DNA of 64,000 nucleotides from Ferrimonas lipolytica. Its GTDB lineage: Bacteria; Pseudomonadota; Gammaproteobacteria; Enterobacterales; Shewanellaceae. Below the pieces are notes generated by a model. It worked only from the letters and a program-made list of their open reading frames with translations. It was not told where the DNA came from and made no database searches. Positions within the stretch are counted from its first letter, which is position 1; each line of letters opens with the position of its first letter. Shown in pieces: positions 9,548 through 17,538 of the stretch. The stretch lies in assembly GCF_012295575.1 (NCBI RefSeq), contig NZ_CP051180.1:2480001-2544000 (forward strand). The letters run 5' to 3'. The translations under genes and the position numbers were made by a program.

Positions 9548-10267
9548 ATGTCGAATCTAAGTGCCATCATCGTCGGTGCCAACTCCGCACTGTCTCAACA
9601 ACTTGCACTGCAACTGCATCAACAGGGCGTTAAACTCGGGTTGATGGCTGCTGATCCCAGCGGACTAACGAAGCTCCAGCAGCAAACTGACTGCCGCTTA
9701 GTTGAGTTAGATATCCGCAACGCCGAGCAGTGTCAGCAGGCATTCAATCAACTGTGGCAGGACTTAGACGGTGTTGCCTTGGTGGTTATCAACACCGCCG
9801 CCAACGGCCTTGATCTTGAGTTACCGTGGCAACTAGACCAAGCGATTATCGACGTTAACGTGCAGGGTTTTGCCGCTATCGCTAATGCCGCTTTTAAGCA
9901 GATGGAACAGCAAAAGTTTGGCCAAATTGGCTGCTTCACCTCGATTGCCGGTGAACGTGGTGGCCCTCAAACCGCCTTCCACGCCAGTAAGGCGTTCCAA
10001 CAAAACTATTTGCAGGGATTGCGCCTACACGCGCAACGACTAAAGCTGCCGATTATCATCACCGATCTACGCTTGGGTTACTTAGATAAGATGCACGGCC
10101 GTGGCAAGGGTATTTGGGCAGCGTCATTAGATAAGGTCGTCAAGCAATCACTTAAGGCACTGCGTCGTGGTAAGCATACGGTTTACGTCACCAAGCGTTG
10201 GCGCATTGCTGCGCTGATGAGCAAGGTGCTGCCGGAGTTTATCTATAACCGGCGCCGCTATAAGTAA
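9548..10267 (+). CDS. SDR-fold protein lacking the catalytic tyrosine
   Basis: A 239-residue short-chain dehydrogenase relative with an N-terminal cofactor loop (IIVGANSALSQQLALQL). A Ser remains in CFTSIAGERGG, but the expected YxxxK reads FHASK (about residue 143), so the catalytic Tyr is Phe. The usual NNAG reads NTAANG. The C-terminus is very basic (LRRGKHTVYVTKRWR, IYNRRRYK), which suggests contact with membrane or nucleic acid. Divergent from metA. Substrate unknown; possibly a weak enzyme or a binding protein. Confidence 0.8.
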   Translation: MSNLSAIIVGANSALSQQLALQLHQQGVKLGLMAADPSGLTKLQQQTDCRLVELDIRNAEQCQQAFNQLWQDLDGVALVVINTAANGLDLELPWQLDQAIIDVNVQGFAAIANAAFKQMEQQKFGQIGCFTSIAGERGGPQTAFHASKAFQQNYLQGLRLHAQRLKLPIIITDLRLGYLDKMHGRGKGIWAASLDKVVKQSLKALRRGKHTVYVTKRWRIAALMSKVLPEFIYNRRRYK

Positions 10268-10393
10268 TGCCATAACAGACCTAACAACGGCACAGATTGC
10301 TGCCATGGTCACAGTTGTGTTTGCACTGCAGGCCTATGATTTGTTGGTAATGCGAGTAAAATCCGAGTTAATCAGTCAAGAATTAGAATTATC

Positions 10394-11281
10394 ATGATCC
10401 CGACCCAATTAGTTCCACTCCCAAGCATGGGCGTGATCCGTGCCACCGGCGCCGATCGCAAAACCTATCTGCAAAGCCAGTTAACCTGTGATCTGGTTAA
10501 GTTGCCTATCGGCCAATGGAGCTTTGCTGGCCACTGTGACCCGAAGGGTAAGATGATTGCCGCATTCCGGTTGGCACACCTAGCTGATGAAATCTTAATG
10601 TTGATGCCAACTTCATTGCTGCAAGCTGATCTGCCGGCACTGAACAAATACGCGGTATTCAATAAAATCGATTTGCTCGATGCGACCGAATCATTGCAGC
10701 GTTTTGCCTTAATCGGTGACGATGCTCTAGCGCCACTGGCCAATTGGAGTGGCGACGCTAACCTTCGTCACAGTGGCGATGCCATCGCACTGATTGATGA
10801 AGGCCGTGCCGTGGTTGTGCTACCAGCAGGCCAAGCGTTACCAGAAGAGCTTGCGCAGCTCCCACAAGGTGAGCAGAACGACTTTATCGCATCGGAGTTA
10901 CTCGCGGTTCGACCATGGTTTGAAGCCCAGCACAGTGGCGAGTTTGTGCCACAGATGGTCAACCTCGATGCCATCGGTGGCATTCAATACGACAAAGGTT
11001 GCTACATCGGCCAAGAGACCATCGCTCGGATGCACTTCCGCGGTGGCAACAAGCGCGCATTATACGTATTGGCAACTAGCGTCGATGCAACAGGCGAACT
11101 GCAACTGCAACTGGGCGATAACTGGCGCCGCGCCGGAACCATTATTGCCTCGGTAATCAGTGGCGAGCGTCAGCTGTTAACTGTGGTAATGAATAAGGAA
11201 TTACCAGAACAGCCACAATTTCAACTGGGTGAGCACAGCGCCACCTTGCTCGAACGTCCATATCCATTGTTTGGCCAATAA
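10394..11281 (+). CDS. ygfZ: tRNA-modifying protein YgfZ (folate-binding, Fe-S cluster support)
   Basis: A 295-residue member of the YgfZ/GcvT-like folate-binding family. YgfZ acts with tetrahydrofolate in maintaining some Fe-S enzymes, including MiaB. The family hallmark K-G-C-Y-x-G-Q-E is present as YDKGCYIGQETIARMHFRG near residue 200, with the essential Cys. Preceding residues LQSQLTCDLVKL and GHCDPKGKMIAAFRL match the N-terminal GcvT-like region. It is followed by its own hairpin terminator and repeat copy 2. Confidence 0.93.
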   Translation: MIPTQLVPLPSMGVIRATGADRKTYLQSQLTCDLVKLPIGQWSFAGHCDPKGKMIAAFRLAHLADEILMLMPTSLLQADLPALNKYAVFNKIDLLDATESLQRFALIGDDALAPLANWSGDANLRHSGDAIALIDEGRAVVVLPAGQALPEELAQLPQGEQNDFIASELLAVRPWFEAQHSGEFVPQMVNLDAIGGIQYDKGCYIGQETIARMHFRGGNKRALYVLATSVDATGELQLQLGDNWRRAGTIIASVISGERQLLTVVMNKELPEQPQFQLGEHSATLLERPYPLFGQ

Positions 11282-11303
11282 GTGCTACAGCACTGCAAAG
11301 AGT

Positions 11304-11321
11304 AAGGGCCTAACGGCCCTT
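11304..11321 (+). terminator. ygfZ terminator
   Basis: Stem AAGGGCC/GGCCCTT with a 4-base loop, then TTGC. Copy 2 of the GGCTGTGT element begins 5 bases after the stem, within what was the T-tract. Confidence 0.7.
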
Positions 11322-11325
11322 TTGC

Positions 11326-11614
11326 GGACTGTGCCGTAGTTAGCTGTTGAAGTTTATCTTAAGCCTTCGGCTTCACCGATTTCGGTGCTTTTAGGGGACG
11401 ATGTCGCGGTGGCGACGGCACATTATTGTATGCATTAGGGAGGGAGCTTCGCCCCCTTTCGAATCCCCCTTTGCCTTAGATTGCAGTCCAAAACGCTTCG
11501 CTGAACTGCTCCAATGCGGCAGAAGATCAATAGCGGTAGTGCTTTACCCTTGTGACTCGCCTAGCCAGTGCTTTAACAGCCTTGGAAACAGCAACACTTA
11601 ATTGGCACACAGCC
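11326..11614 (-). mobile_element. GGCTGTGT element, copy 2
   Basis: A 289-bp copy in reverse orientation, from GGACTGTGCCG to GGCACACAGCC. Inserted at the ygfZ terminator. Flanking octamers CCTTTTGC and CTTTTTTG share only 5 of 8 bases, so this is an older or eroded insertion. On the plus strand it contains AGGGGACGATG followed by a 66-codon ORF that recurs in other copies. Confidence 0.88.
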
Positions 11615-11776
11615 CTTTTTTGATCCTATCACCATGGTCAGCTAAACGATAAGTTGAACTAGCTGACTCTGCCGCCTTACCAATCAATTTAATTTTCATC
11701 TTAATGACTAAATAGTGACTTACACTGGCATTACCGTCTATTTTTAGACAATGGCGTAGGGAACAGTGAGGTTGAG

Positions 11777-11974
11777 ATGGAGATACTAAACGCGCGGGAA
11801 CTCGACCCAATGATCCTAATTGGGATTGTTAATGAGAAACTTCGTCACGGTAGTAATAATTTGGCCGATTTAGCTGCTGAGATGGAACTCGATAGCTTGC
11901 AACTGGAGCAACAACTGCTGGATTTGGGCTACCAATATCAGCACGACACCAACCAGTTTATTCGCTGCAGCTAA
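11777..11974 (+). CDS. DUF4250 domain small protein
   Basis: A 65-residue protein. The sequence LDPMILIGIVNEKLRHGSNNLADLAAEMELDS...LLDLGYQYQHDTNQF matches the DUF4250 pattern (DPxxLLSxVNxKLRD..SLxxLxxDLxIDxxxLxxRLxxIGYxYxxxxNQF). It looks like a small helix-turn-helix fold, but no function is known. GAGG precedes the ATG and a strong terminator follows, so it is probably a monocistronic gene. Confidence 0.75.
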   Translation: MEILNARELDPMILIGIVNEKLRHGSNNLADLAAEMELDSLQLEQQLLDLGYQYQHDTNQFIRCS

Positions 11975-12020
11975 CCTTTAAGGCCTGTGACAGCGACATA
12001 ACCGATTCAATAAATACAAC

Positions 12021-12046
12021 AATGGCGTGCTTAAGGGCACGCCATT
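12021..12046. terminator. Bidirectional intrinsic terminator
   Basis: A perfect 10-bp stem AATGGCGTGC/GCACGCCATT with a 6-base loop and TTTT on the right. It ends the DUF4250 gene and may serve convergent fpr. Confidence 0.88.
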
Positions 12047-12076
12047 TTTTAACTCAGCCTTGTGCTGTCGCTGCAC

Positions 12077-12820
12077 TTACCAATACTTTTCAACGGTGAT
12101 CTGGCCAGGAGTACGACGTAAATTTTTGCGCAGCCCCATGCTTTCCAATACTGCAACGGTGTCGCGAATCATATCCGGATTACCGCAAATCATGGTTTGG
12201 CTTCGCGCTGGTGCTATTGGTACGTCGGCGGCGGCTTGAATCTCTCCATTGAGCAATAGCTCAGGGATCCGCCCTCGGAGGGTTCCCTCTTTATCCTCAC
12301 GGCTAACAATAGGAACAAAACGGAAGTTATCTGGGTATGCTGCTTGAATTGATTCAATCAACTCAAGGTAAGCTAAGTCCTCACTTTGCCGGACCGCGTA
12401 TACCAATACGAAAGTTTCGTAGCGTTCCCAGCTTTCTTGAGACTGTAAAATAGATAGGAATGGACCAACCGCGGTACCGGTTGCAAACATCCAGAGTTCG
12501 CGTCCAGCGGGCACCTCATCTAAGGTAAGAAATCCATTCGGGCGCGTGGAAACCATCACCTCGTCACCAGGGGTTAGATCTTGTAGGTGCGGCGACAGCT
12601 CACCCTCCTCTACCGTCACTGCCAAAAATTCTAATACCGACTGCGACGGAGAATTAACAAATGAATACGCCCGCTGAACTCGTTCCCCACCCTCTTCCCG
12701 CGCTAGCTTTCCAAACTGACCAGCGACAAATTTATCTACCGGTGCATCGACCTTGAGGCTAAATAAGCGCTCATTCCAGTCGATTCGTTCAACTACTTTT
12801 CCCTGTACCCAATTGCTCAT
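12077..12820 (-). CDS. fpr: Ferredoxin/flavodoxin-NADP+ reductase
   Basis: FAD enzyme exchanging electrons between NADPH and ferredoxin or flavodoxin. 247 residues from the ATG at 12820 (MSNWVQGKVV), preceded by GGAGAGG; the ORF extends 16 codons further but without a ribosome site. RAYSFVNSP is the FAD-binding R-x-Y-S motif, and ATGTAVGPFLSILQ and MICGNPDMIRD are the NADP-binding motifs. It ends in VEKYW, as E. coli Fpr does, which is typical of subclass I bacterial enzymes. Confidence 0.94.
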   Translation of the reverse strand: MSNWVQGKVVERIDWNERLFSLKVDAPVDKFVAGQFGKLAREEGGERVQRAYSFVNSPSQSVLEFLAVTVEEGELSPHLQDLTPGDEVMVSTRPNGFLTLDEVPAGRELWMFATGTAVGPFLSILQSQESWERYETFVLVYAVRQSEDLAYLELIESIQAAYPDNFRFVPIVSREDKEGTLRGRIPELLLNGEIQAAADVPIAPARSQTMICGNPDMIRDTVAVLESMGLRKNLRRTPGQITVEKYW

Positions 12821-12950
12821 GGCATCCTCTCCATCGTGGTACCTCAGCGCAACTGAAGACCTGTCCAATCAACCCATCGTATCCTTAAAGTGTAGTCTAA
12901 CTGGCTACATTCCAGTCATTTTCTTTTATATTCAATAAGCTATAACGAAA

Positions 12951-12974
12951 ACAACCTCGCCAGTGCGAGGTTGT
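12951..12974 (-). terminator. Symporter-gene terminator
   Basis: Stem ACAACCTCG/CGAGGTTGT (9 bp) with a 6-base loop, followed on the minus strand by TTTTCG. About 20 bases after the stop of the symporter gene. Confidence 0.75.
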
Positions 12975-12994
12975 TGAACAGCAGGTGTGGCGAC

Positions 12995-14248
12995 TTAGTT
13001 TTCAGTAACCAAGCTGCTTTGCTGCTCACGCTCACTACGGTCAACCATGGTTACCACGGCAGCATCACCAACAACGTTGGCTGCCGTTACAAACATATCG
13101 ATGATGCGGTCAACAGCGATAATCAGCGCAAAAGCGGTTTCTACCGGTAGGCCCATTTGGTGGATCAGGACGCCAATCATTACTGCACCACCACCCGGAA
13201 CACCACCAGCACCAACAGACAACAGGAATACAAAAGCGATAAGCGCTGGCAATTGCTCCGTGGTAATTGGCGCACCATAGGCGTTAGCTAGGAAGAACGC
13301 CGCAATGGTGATGTAGATTGAAACACCACCCATGTTCATGGTTGCACCTAGCGGAACCCCAAAGCCAGCGGTTGCTTTACTAACACCCAACTTTTCAGTC
13401 AAGGTGCGCATAGTAACTGGAATCGAAGCATTCGAGCTGGCACAAGAGAAGGCAAACAGCATTTGCTCTCGGGTTTTCGTGCGGAACTCGGCAGCAGAGA
13501 TGTCGGTAAACAGGGATACAAACGTAGGGTATACCACCAACATCCACAAACATAACAAACCAACAATCAACGCGATGTAACCAATCACCGAGGTGAAGGT
13601 ACTGGCATCTAAGGTGGCACCTAACTTAACCATCAAGGCGAAAACGCCAATTGGTGCGCCGCGCATAACCATGGAGATCAGCGCCATCATAATCAGATTG
13701 GCTTTACGGAAGCCTGCAGCAACCCCCTCTACTTGTTTTCCTAGTTGCTTCAAGATGAAGCCAAACAGCAGCGCCATAAAGATGATCTGCAACATGTTGC
13801 CATCGGCAAATGCTTGGAACGGGTTGCGAGGGATAATGTCGGAAATCAATGCGGCAATGTTTGGCAGCTCAGTATTACTGATGGCTGAGCCTGCCAGTTG
13901 CGGCAGTTGGGCGCCAACACCCGGCTGCAGTAATAGCGCCACAATCAGGGCAACCGAAATGGCGACTAAAGTATTGGCAATATAAAGGCCGAACGTTTTA
14001 CCGCCCAAACGGCCAAATGCCTTGGAGTCCGGCAGTTCAGTCATGCCACTGATGATTGATACAAATACCAGCGGTACAACCAACAACATAATGAGGTTAA
14101 CGAACATGCTGCCAATGGTCGCAGCTAAAGTAACAAGACTGTCTGCCCACGCGGCACCGTCAGCAAAACCGCCACGGAGCAGCACACCAAGGACCAGACC
14201 GGCAAAAAGGCCGATAAAGATGCGCGTGGAAAGGGAATTCTTTGGCAT
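12995..14248 (-). CDS. Dicarboxylate/amino acid:cation symporter (DAACS family)
   Basis: An inner-membrane Na+- or H+-coupled carrier of 417 residues with about eight membrane spans and two re-entrant loops. The serine-rich loop FAFSCASSNASIPVTMRTL, GATMNMGGVSIYITIAAFFLA (the NMxGxxxY-type motif) and DRIIDMFVTAANVVGDAAVV (substrate-binding Asp/Asn region) identify the GltP/DctA family. The substrate (glutamate/aspartate, serine or C4-dicarboxylates) cannot be chosen from sequence. A good CRP site lies about 205 bases upstream. Confidence 0.9.
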   Translation of the reverse strand: MPKNSLSTRIFIGLFAGLVLGVLLRGGFADGAAWADSLVTLAATIGSMFVNLIMLLVVPLVFVSIISGMTELPDSKAFGRLGGKTFGLYIANTLVAISVALIVALLLQPGVGAQLPQLAGSAISNTELPNIAALISDIIPRNPFQAFADGNMLQIIFMALLFGFILKQLGKQVEGVAAGFRKANLIMMALISMVMRGAPIGVFALMVKLGATLDASTFTSVIGYIALIVGLLCLWMLVVYPTFVSLFTDISAAEFRTKTREQMLFAFSCASSNASIPVTMRTLTEKLGVSKATAGFGVPLGATMNMGGVSIYITIAAFFLANAYGAPITTEQLPALIAFVFLLSVGAGGVPGGGAVMIGVLIHQMGLPVETAFALIIAVDRIIDMFVTAANVVGDAAVVTMVDRSEREQQSSLVTEN

Positions 14249-14453
14249 AAGTGACTCTTAAATTGCTCAATGTTCGATTAATGACAGCAGAGTCTACTTA
14301 GTTACCTAGGGATAATCTAACGAACAAAAAAACATCGCCACCTCAATTAATCGCTAGTGATCAACGTCACCCGTGCAACTTAAAGAACCACAAAAACAGA
14401 TATGGCAGTTTAATTAACTGCACACCACCGAAAATGTAGACGGTTAACCTATT

Positions 14454-14469
14454 CGTGACCATGGTCACA
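14454..14469. promoter_or_regulatory. Candidate CRP binding site
   Basis: CGTGA-CCATGG-TCACA matches the CRP consensus TGTGA-N6-TCACA at 9 of 10 positions and includes a perfect 14-bp palindrome. It lies upstream of the symporter gene. The rest of 14249-14540 is A/T-rich and shows no other signal. Confidence 0.6.
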
Positions 14470-14540
14470 TCCCGTCAAATATCTATCAAAAACTCATATT
14501 GAAAGCAAAACCACCGCTATGGTTGAAGCAGCGATGAGTG

Positions 14541-15542
14541 TCATTGTTCGCCGTATTGGTTTAATAGCTCTTTCAAGCGTCTATTCAATTGTTGCAGCTG
14601 TGCTAACAGATCACGTTGTCGCTGCGGAACTTGCTCCATCTGATGCGCGAGCTGCTCCAATTGCTTCTCCAACGACAATAAGAATTTCTCCTTTTGACGA
14701 TTACTGGCATCATCTAAATGCTGAATAGCTTCGCCAATCTGGCGACAGTGCTCTAGTTCCAATCGAGTCTCTTCCGCTAAACTCCAGACTGTTTCGAGCT
14801 TACGTGGCTGTTGTGATGCATATTCAATCAGATTATCTAGTCGATTCTTGGCCTTGATATAACTGCGAGGAGCGGCCTCGTCTATCTCATCATCTTGTAA
14901 ACGCTCCAACTCAAGCTCAAGAGTGGCGGCATATATTGCCCGTACTGTCGCTACCTCAAGCTCATTCTGATTGCTGACAAGTCCACCTAATTGAGCTCCC
15001 GCCTGATCGGCTTCGTCGCTCGCAATTAGGTCAACTAAGCGTTTAAGTTGTTGTTCGACATCGCGATAGTCATCTGGAAAGTGCTTATTGGCTACCAGTG
15101 AGTCCAACACTTCGCGGTTGTTAAACGCCGTCGCAAGTATGTGAGCAGCATCAATTCTTATCTGCTGCGCCCGCTCTAGAGCTAGCTCTGCGTTACTGTA
15201 TCCATCTCGAGTAATCTGGTAGCGACTGCGTTTACTGAACATCCCGACCTGCTCATTCATCCGCACGGGATCCGCTCGGAAGATTTGAAACTGTTGATCT
15301 CCCAACTGCCATTGCTCAGCCGCCAAGGTCATCTGTTCGGTCGCGTACCAGCTAAGCTCATCATCCTCTAATTGCGTTGTGATTGGCTGCCGACGCTGCA
15401 CTAACTCACCAATCATTGCTTGGTATGAAGGTGGCAATGCCATTGAATCCACTTCGGTGATATGAGTTGTGCTGCAGCCAAATAAAGAGAGGCCAAGGCA
15501 CAGAATAACCACTCGAATAATATGCTCCATCATTACAATCAT
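14541..15542 (-). CDS. Putative lipoprotein with C-terminal coiled coil
   Basis: A 333-residue exported protein. The N-terminus has a hydrophobic stretch ending in LFGC, a lipobox with Cys at about residue 23, so it is probably lipidated. The C-terminal 60 residues (KEKFLLSLEKQLEQLAHQMEQ...LQQLNRRLKELLNQ) form a predicted coiled coil, and the middle is helix-rich and acidic. I do not recognise a family. Neighbours are unrelated (a symporter downstream, divergent phospholipase A), so no pathway is suggested. Confidence 0.75.
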   Translation of the reverse strand: MIVMMEHIIRVVILCLGLSLFGCSTTHITEVDSMALPPSYQAMIGELVQRRQPITTQLEDDELSWYATEQMTLAAEQWQLGDQQFQIFRADPVRMNEQVGMFSKRSRYQITRDGYSNAELALERAQQIRIDAAHILATAFNNREVLDSLVANKHFPDDYRDVEQQLKRLVDLIASDEADQAGAQLGGLVSNQNELEVATVRAIYAATLELELERLQDDEIDEAAPRSYIKAKNRLDNLIEYASQQPRKLETVWSLAEETRLELEHCRQIGEAIQHLDDASNRQKEKFLLSLEKQLEQLAHQMEQVPQRQRDLLAQLQQLNRRLKELLNQYGEQ

Positions 15543-15740
15543 GAATCCCTAATCCGCCAACAAAGGCACTCCAGCAAGTGAACGCGAGATCAAATACTAG
15601 CCCAAGCAAAACAATTAACTGGCGCGATATCAGCGGATAATACGAGTAGCGCTAATTCCGTTGGCTTGTACGCAATTGCAACGGCAGCAACAACCTACCT
15701 AAATTCAATATTTAGCAAACAAAATGTTAACGCATCGCGT

Positions 15741-15752
15741 TGATTATCATTA
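15741..15752. promoter_or_regulatory. Fur-box-like core
   Basis: TGATTATCATTA is the complement of TAATGATAATCA, twelve contiguous bases of the 19-bp Fur consensus; the outer arms do not match. It sits 37 bases upstream of the phospholipase start. Weak on its own. Confidence 0.3.
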
Positions 15753-15788
15753 CAATGGCGACAGAAATAAATTTTTCAGGGATTGATT

Positions 15789-16760
15789 ATGTCTGCAACG
15801 CTTCTTCTTGCTGTCGCACTCAACATGGAGTGTGTCGAAAACCAGTTGAAAAATGGCGATCAGAGCCAAACTCTCGATCAGGTAAAAGCGTTCTGTTCAG
15901 TCGAGCGAGAAACAACTAACCTCACCAATGTCCAGCCAGAGTCAGGCTCTAAAACAGAACAGGTTGACCGCCGCGTCGCTGAAGAGCGAGGCTACGAGTA
16001 CAGCCGCTTTGGCTTAAGCTCCCACCGTAATAACTACGTCTTACTTGGCAGCTACAACAACCGGCCTAACGAGGACTCGTGGGAATACGAAGACGAAGGC
16101 GTTGATCCGTGGGAGATCAAATTCCAGTTCAGCGTTAAGGTACCCATTACCCCTGACTGGTTTGGTAACAACTCCGGTCTCTATATGGCCTACACCAACC
16201 AAAGCTGGTGGCAGGCGTATAACAAAGATGCCTCAGCGCCATTCCGTGATACCAACCATATGCCTGAGATGTTCTGGCTGCAGTTCTTTGACGACGTTGC
16301 TGTTGGAGACTTTAAGTTACGAGGCACCAGCTTATCACTGAACCACCAGTCTAATGGACGTTCAGGTGAGGAGTCACGCAGCTGGAACCGTATTATCGGT
16401 ACGGTGTTGTTCGAGAATGGTCCTTGGGTATTTGGCGCTCGAGCTTGGCACCGATTACATGAAGACAATAAAGAGTCGATTGATGATGTTCGCGGTGATG
16501 ACAACCCGGATATCACCGATTACATGGGCCATGGTGAAGTGTTTACCGTCTATTCTTACCAAGACAACATCTTTAGTTTGCGTGTTCGCGGTAACATAGG
16601 TGAACACAAAGGCGGCGCCGAAGCGGGTTGGAGCTTCCCACTGACCGGGAAAATCCGTGGTTATATACAAGGCTATTACGGCTACGGCGAAAGCTTGATA
16701 GATTACAACCACAAGTCAGAGCGGATCAGTATCGGTGTTGAAGTAACACCGATCATCTAA
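15789..16760 (+). CDS. pldA: Outer-membrane phospholipase A
   Basis: A calcium-dependent outer-membrane phospholipase of about 323 residues. The start is the ATG at 15789 with AGGGA upstream; a TTG at 15783 is in frame. The N-terminus acts as a short signal peptide. RFGLSSHRNNYVLLGSYNN corresponds to the PldA barrel start, and SLSLNHQSNGRSGEESRSWNRI holds the catalytic His-x-Ser and the downstream Asn. The C-terminus ISIGVEVTPII is a final beta-strand. Acidic insert DEGVDPWE before the core is as in other members. Monocistronic, with its own terminator. Confidence 0.92.
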   Translation: MSATLLLAVALNMECVENQLKNGDQSQTLDQVKAFCSVERETTNLTNVQPESGSKTEQVDRRVAEERGYEYSRFGLSSHRNNYVLLGSYNNRPNEDSWEYEDEGVDPWEIKFQFSVKVPITPDWFGNNSGLYMAYTNQSWWQAYNKDASAPFRDTNHMPEMFWLQFFDDVAVGDFKLRGTSLSLNHQSNGRSGEESRSWNRIIGTVLFENGPWVFGARAWHRLHEDNKESIDDVRGDDNPDITDYMGHGEVFTVYSYQDNIFSLRVRGNIGEHKGGAEAGWSFPLTGKIRGYIQGYYGYGESLIDYNHKSERISIGVEVTPII

Positions 16761-16787
16761 TCAACCAGCCTTACCCTGCTCGTTACC

Positions 16788-16810
16788 AATCCCAGCTTCG
16801 CGCTGGGATT
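16788..16810 (+). terminator. pldA terminator
   Basis: Stem AATCCCAGC/GCTGGGATT with a 5-base loop and following TTTG, 27 bases after the pldA stop. Confidence 0.85.
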
Positions 16811-16841
16811 TTTGTTTATGGTTGCTCAAAACAGCTGCAGT

Positions 16842-16986
16842 GCTGAGGCTCGGTTAGTCGTAACACTCCCACGAACAGGTTAGCGGCTACGTGCCTGCTC
16901 ACGTTTAAAAGTAGGCGGTTACGTAGCCCCGCTCGCGAGCGGGGACAGGACAGACAGTTACTTAGCTTGCGGACGCATCGCTGGGA
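16842..16986. repeat. Diverged copy of the lysS 3' end and downstream region
   Basis: A direct repeat of 17444-17567. Both contain CTGAGGCTCGGTTAGTCG, the perfect 18-bp palindrome CCCCGCTCGCGAGCGGGG (here 16927-16944) and the tail of lysS. The last 29 bases here, read on the minus strand, still encode PAMRPQAK and a stop, with two synonymous changes from lysS. The A-tract of the lysS terminator is lost in this copy. Confidence 0.85.
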
Positions 16987-17019
16987 CAAATTACAACACC
17001 AATAACGCTGGCCGAATTA

Positions 17020-17140
17020 ACAAGTTGCTTCAACAACACCAGCGCAAACAGCACCAGCGCAAACAACACCAGCACCAGCACCAGCACCAGCACCAACAAC
17101 AGCGCCAACAAAACCACTAACAATAGCGCCAACCATTCCC
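17020..17140. repeat. Low-complexity CACCAG/CAACAA-rich tract
   Basis: Imperfect short tandem units (ACAGCACCAGCGCAAAC, then about five CACCAG hexamers near 17067-17095, then CAACAACAGCGCC). No supported gene. Lies between the lysS-tail remnant and element copy 3. Confidence 0.85.
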
Positions 17141-17151
17141 AGCAAAATAAA

Positions 17152-17427
17152 GGCGGTGTACCAACTAAGTGTTGTTCTTTCCAATGCAGTTAAAGCACCG
17201 GCTAGGCGAGTGTTGATACAAGGGCAAAGCAGTACCGCCGTTGATCTTCTGCCGCATTGGAGCAGTCCAGCGAAGCGTTTTGGACTGCGACCTAAGGCAA
17301 GGGGGCGAAGCTCCCCCTAATGCATACAAGAGTGTGCCGTCGCCACCGTGTCATAACCCTTAAGAGTACTGCAATCGGTACAGTCGAAGGCTTGGTATAA
17401 AGCTCAACACTTAACTGTGACACAGCC
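17152..17427 (+). mobile_element. GGCTGTGT element, copy 3
   Basis: A 276-bp copy from GGCGGTGTACC to GACACAGCC. Flanks AAAATAAA (left) and AAAAAAAA (right) match at 7 of 8. The right octamer is exactly the T-tract of the lysS terminator (read on the minus strand). The internal hairpin GCAGTCCA/TGGACTGC is perfect here. Lacks the short block after the CGACCTAAGGCAAGG present in other copies. Confidence 0.9.
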
Positions 17428-17435
17428 AAAAAAAA

Positions 17436-17455
17436 CCGAGCACTGAGGCTCGGTT
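17436..17455 (-). terminator. lysS terminator
   Basis: Stem ACCGAGC/GCTCGGT with a 6-base loop; on the minus strand it is followed by eight T residues, which double as the target duplication of element copy 3. Confidence 0.85.
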
Positions 17456-17538
17456 AGTCGTAACACTTCCACCAACAAGCGCGCAGCTACGTACCAGCTC
17501 ACGTTTACGTAGCCCCGCTCGCGAGCGGGGACAGACAG

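Noticed and set aside
10300-10320. CRP-like site before ygfZ (CCATGGTCACAG)
   Set aside because: Only the right arm matches; the left arm has 2 of 5 bases.
11521-11560. ops-like GCGGTAG..TGCTTT sequence inside the repeat elements (with rfaH in the window)
   Set aside because: The first base and spacing differ from the ops consensus GGCGGTAGNNT in all copies, and the elements lie after terminators, not in long operon leaders.
17060-17100. CRISPR-like tandem CACCAG array
   Set aside because: Units are six bases without spacers; it is a microsatellite.
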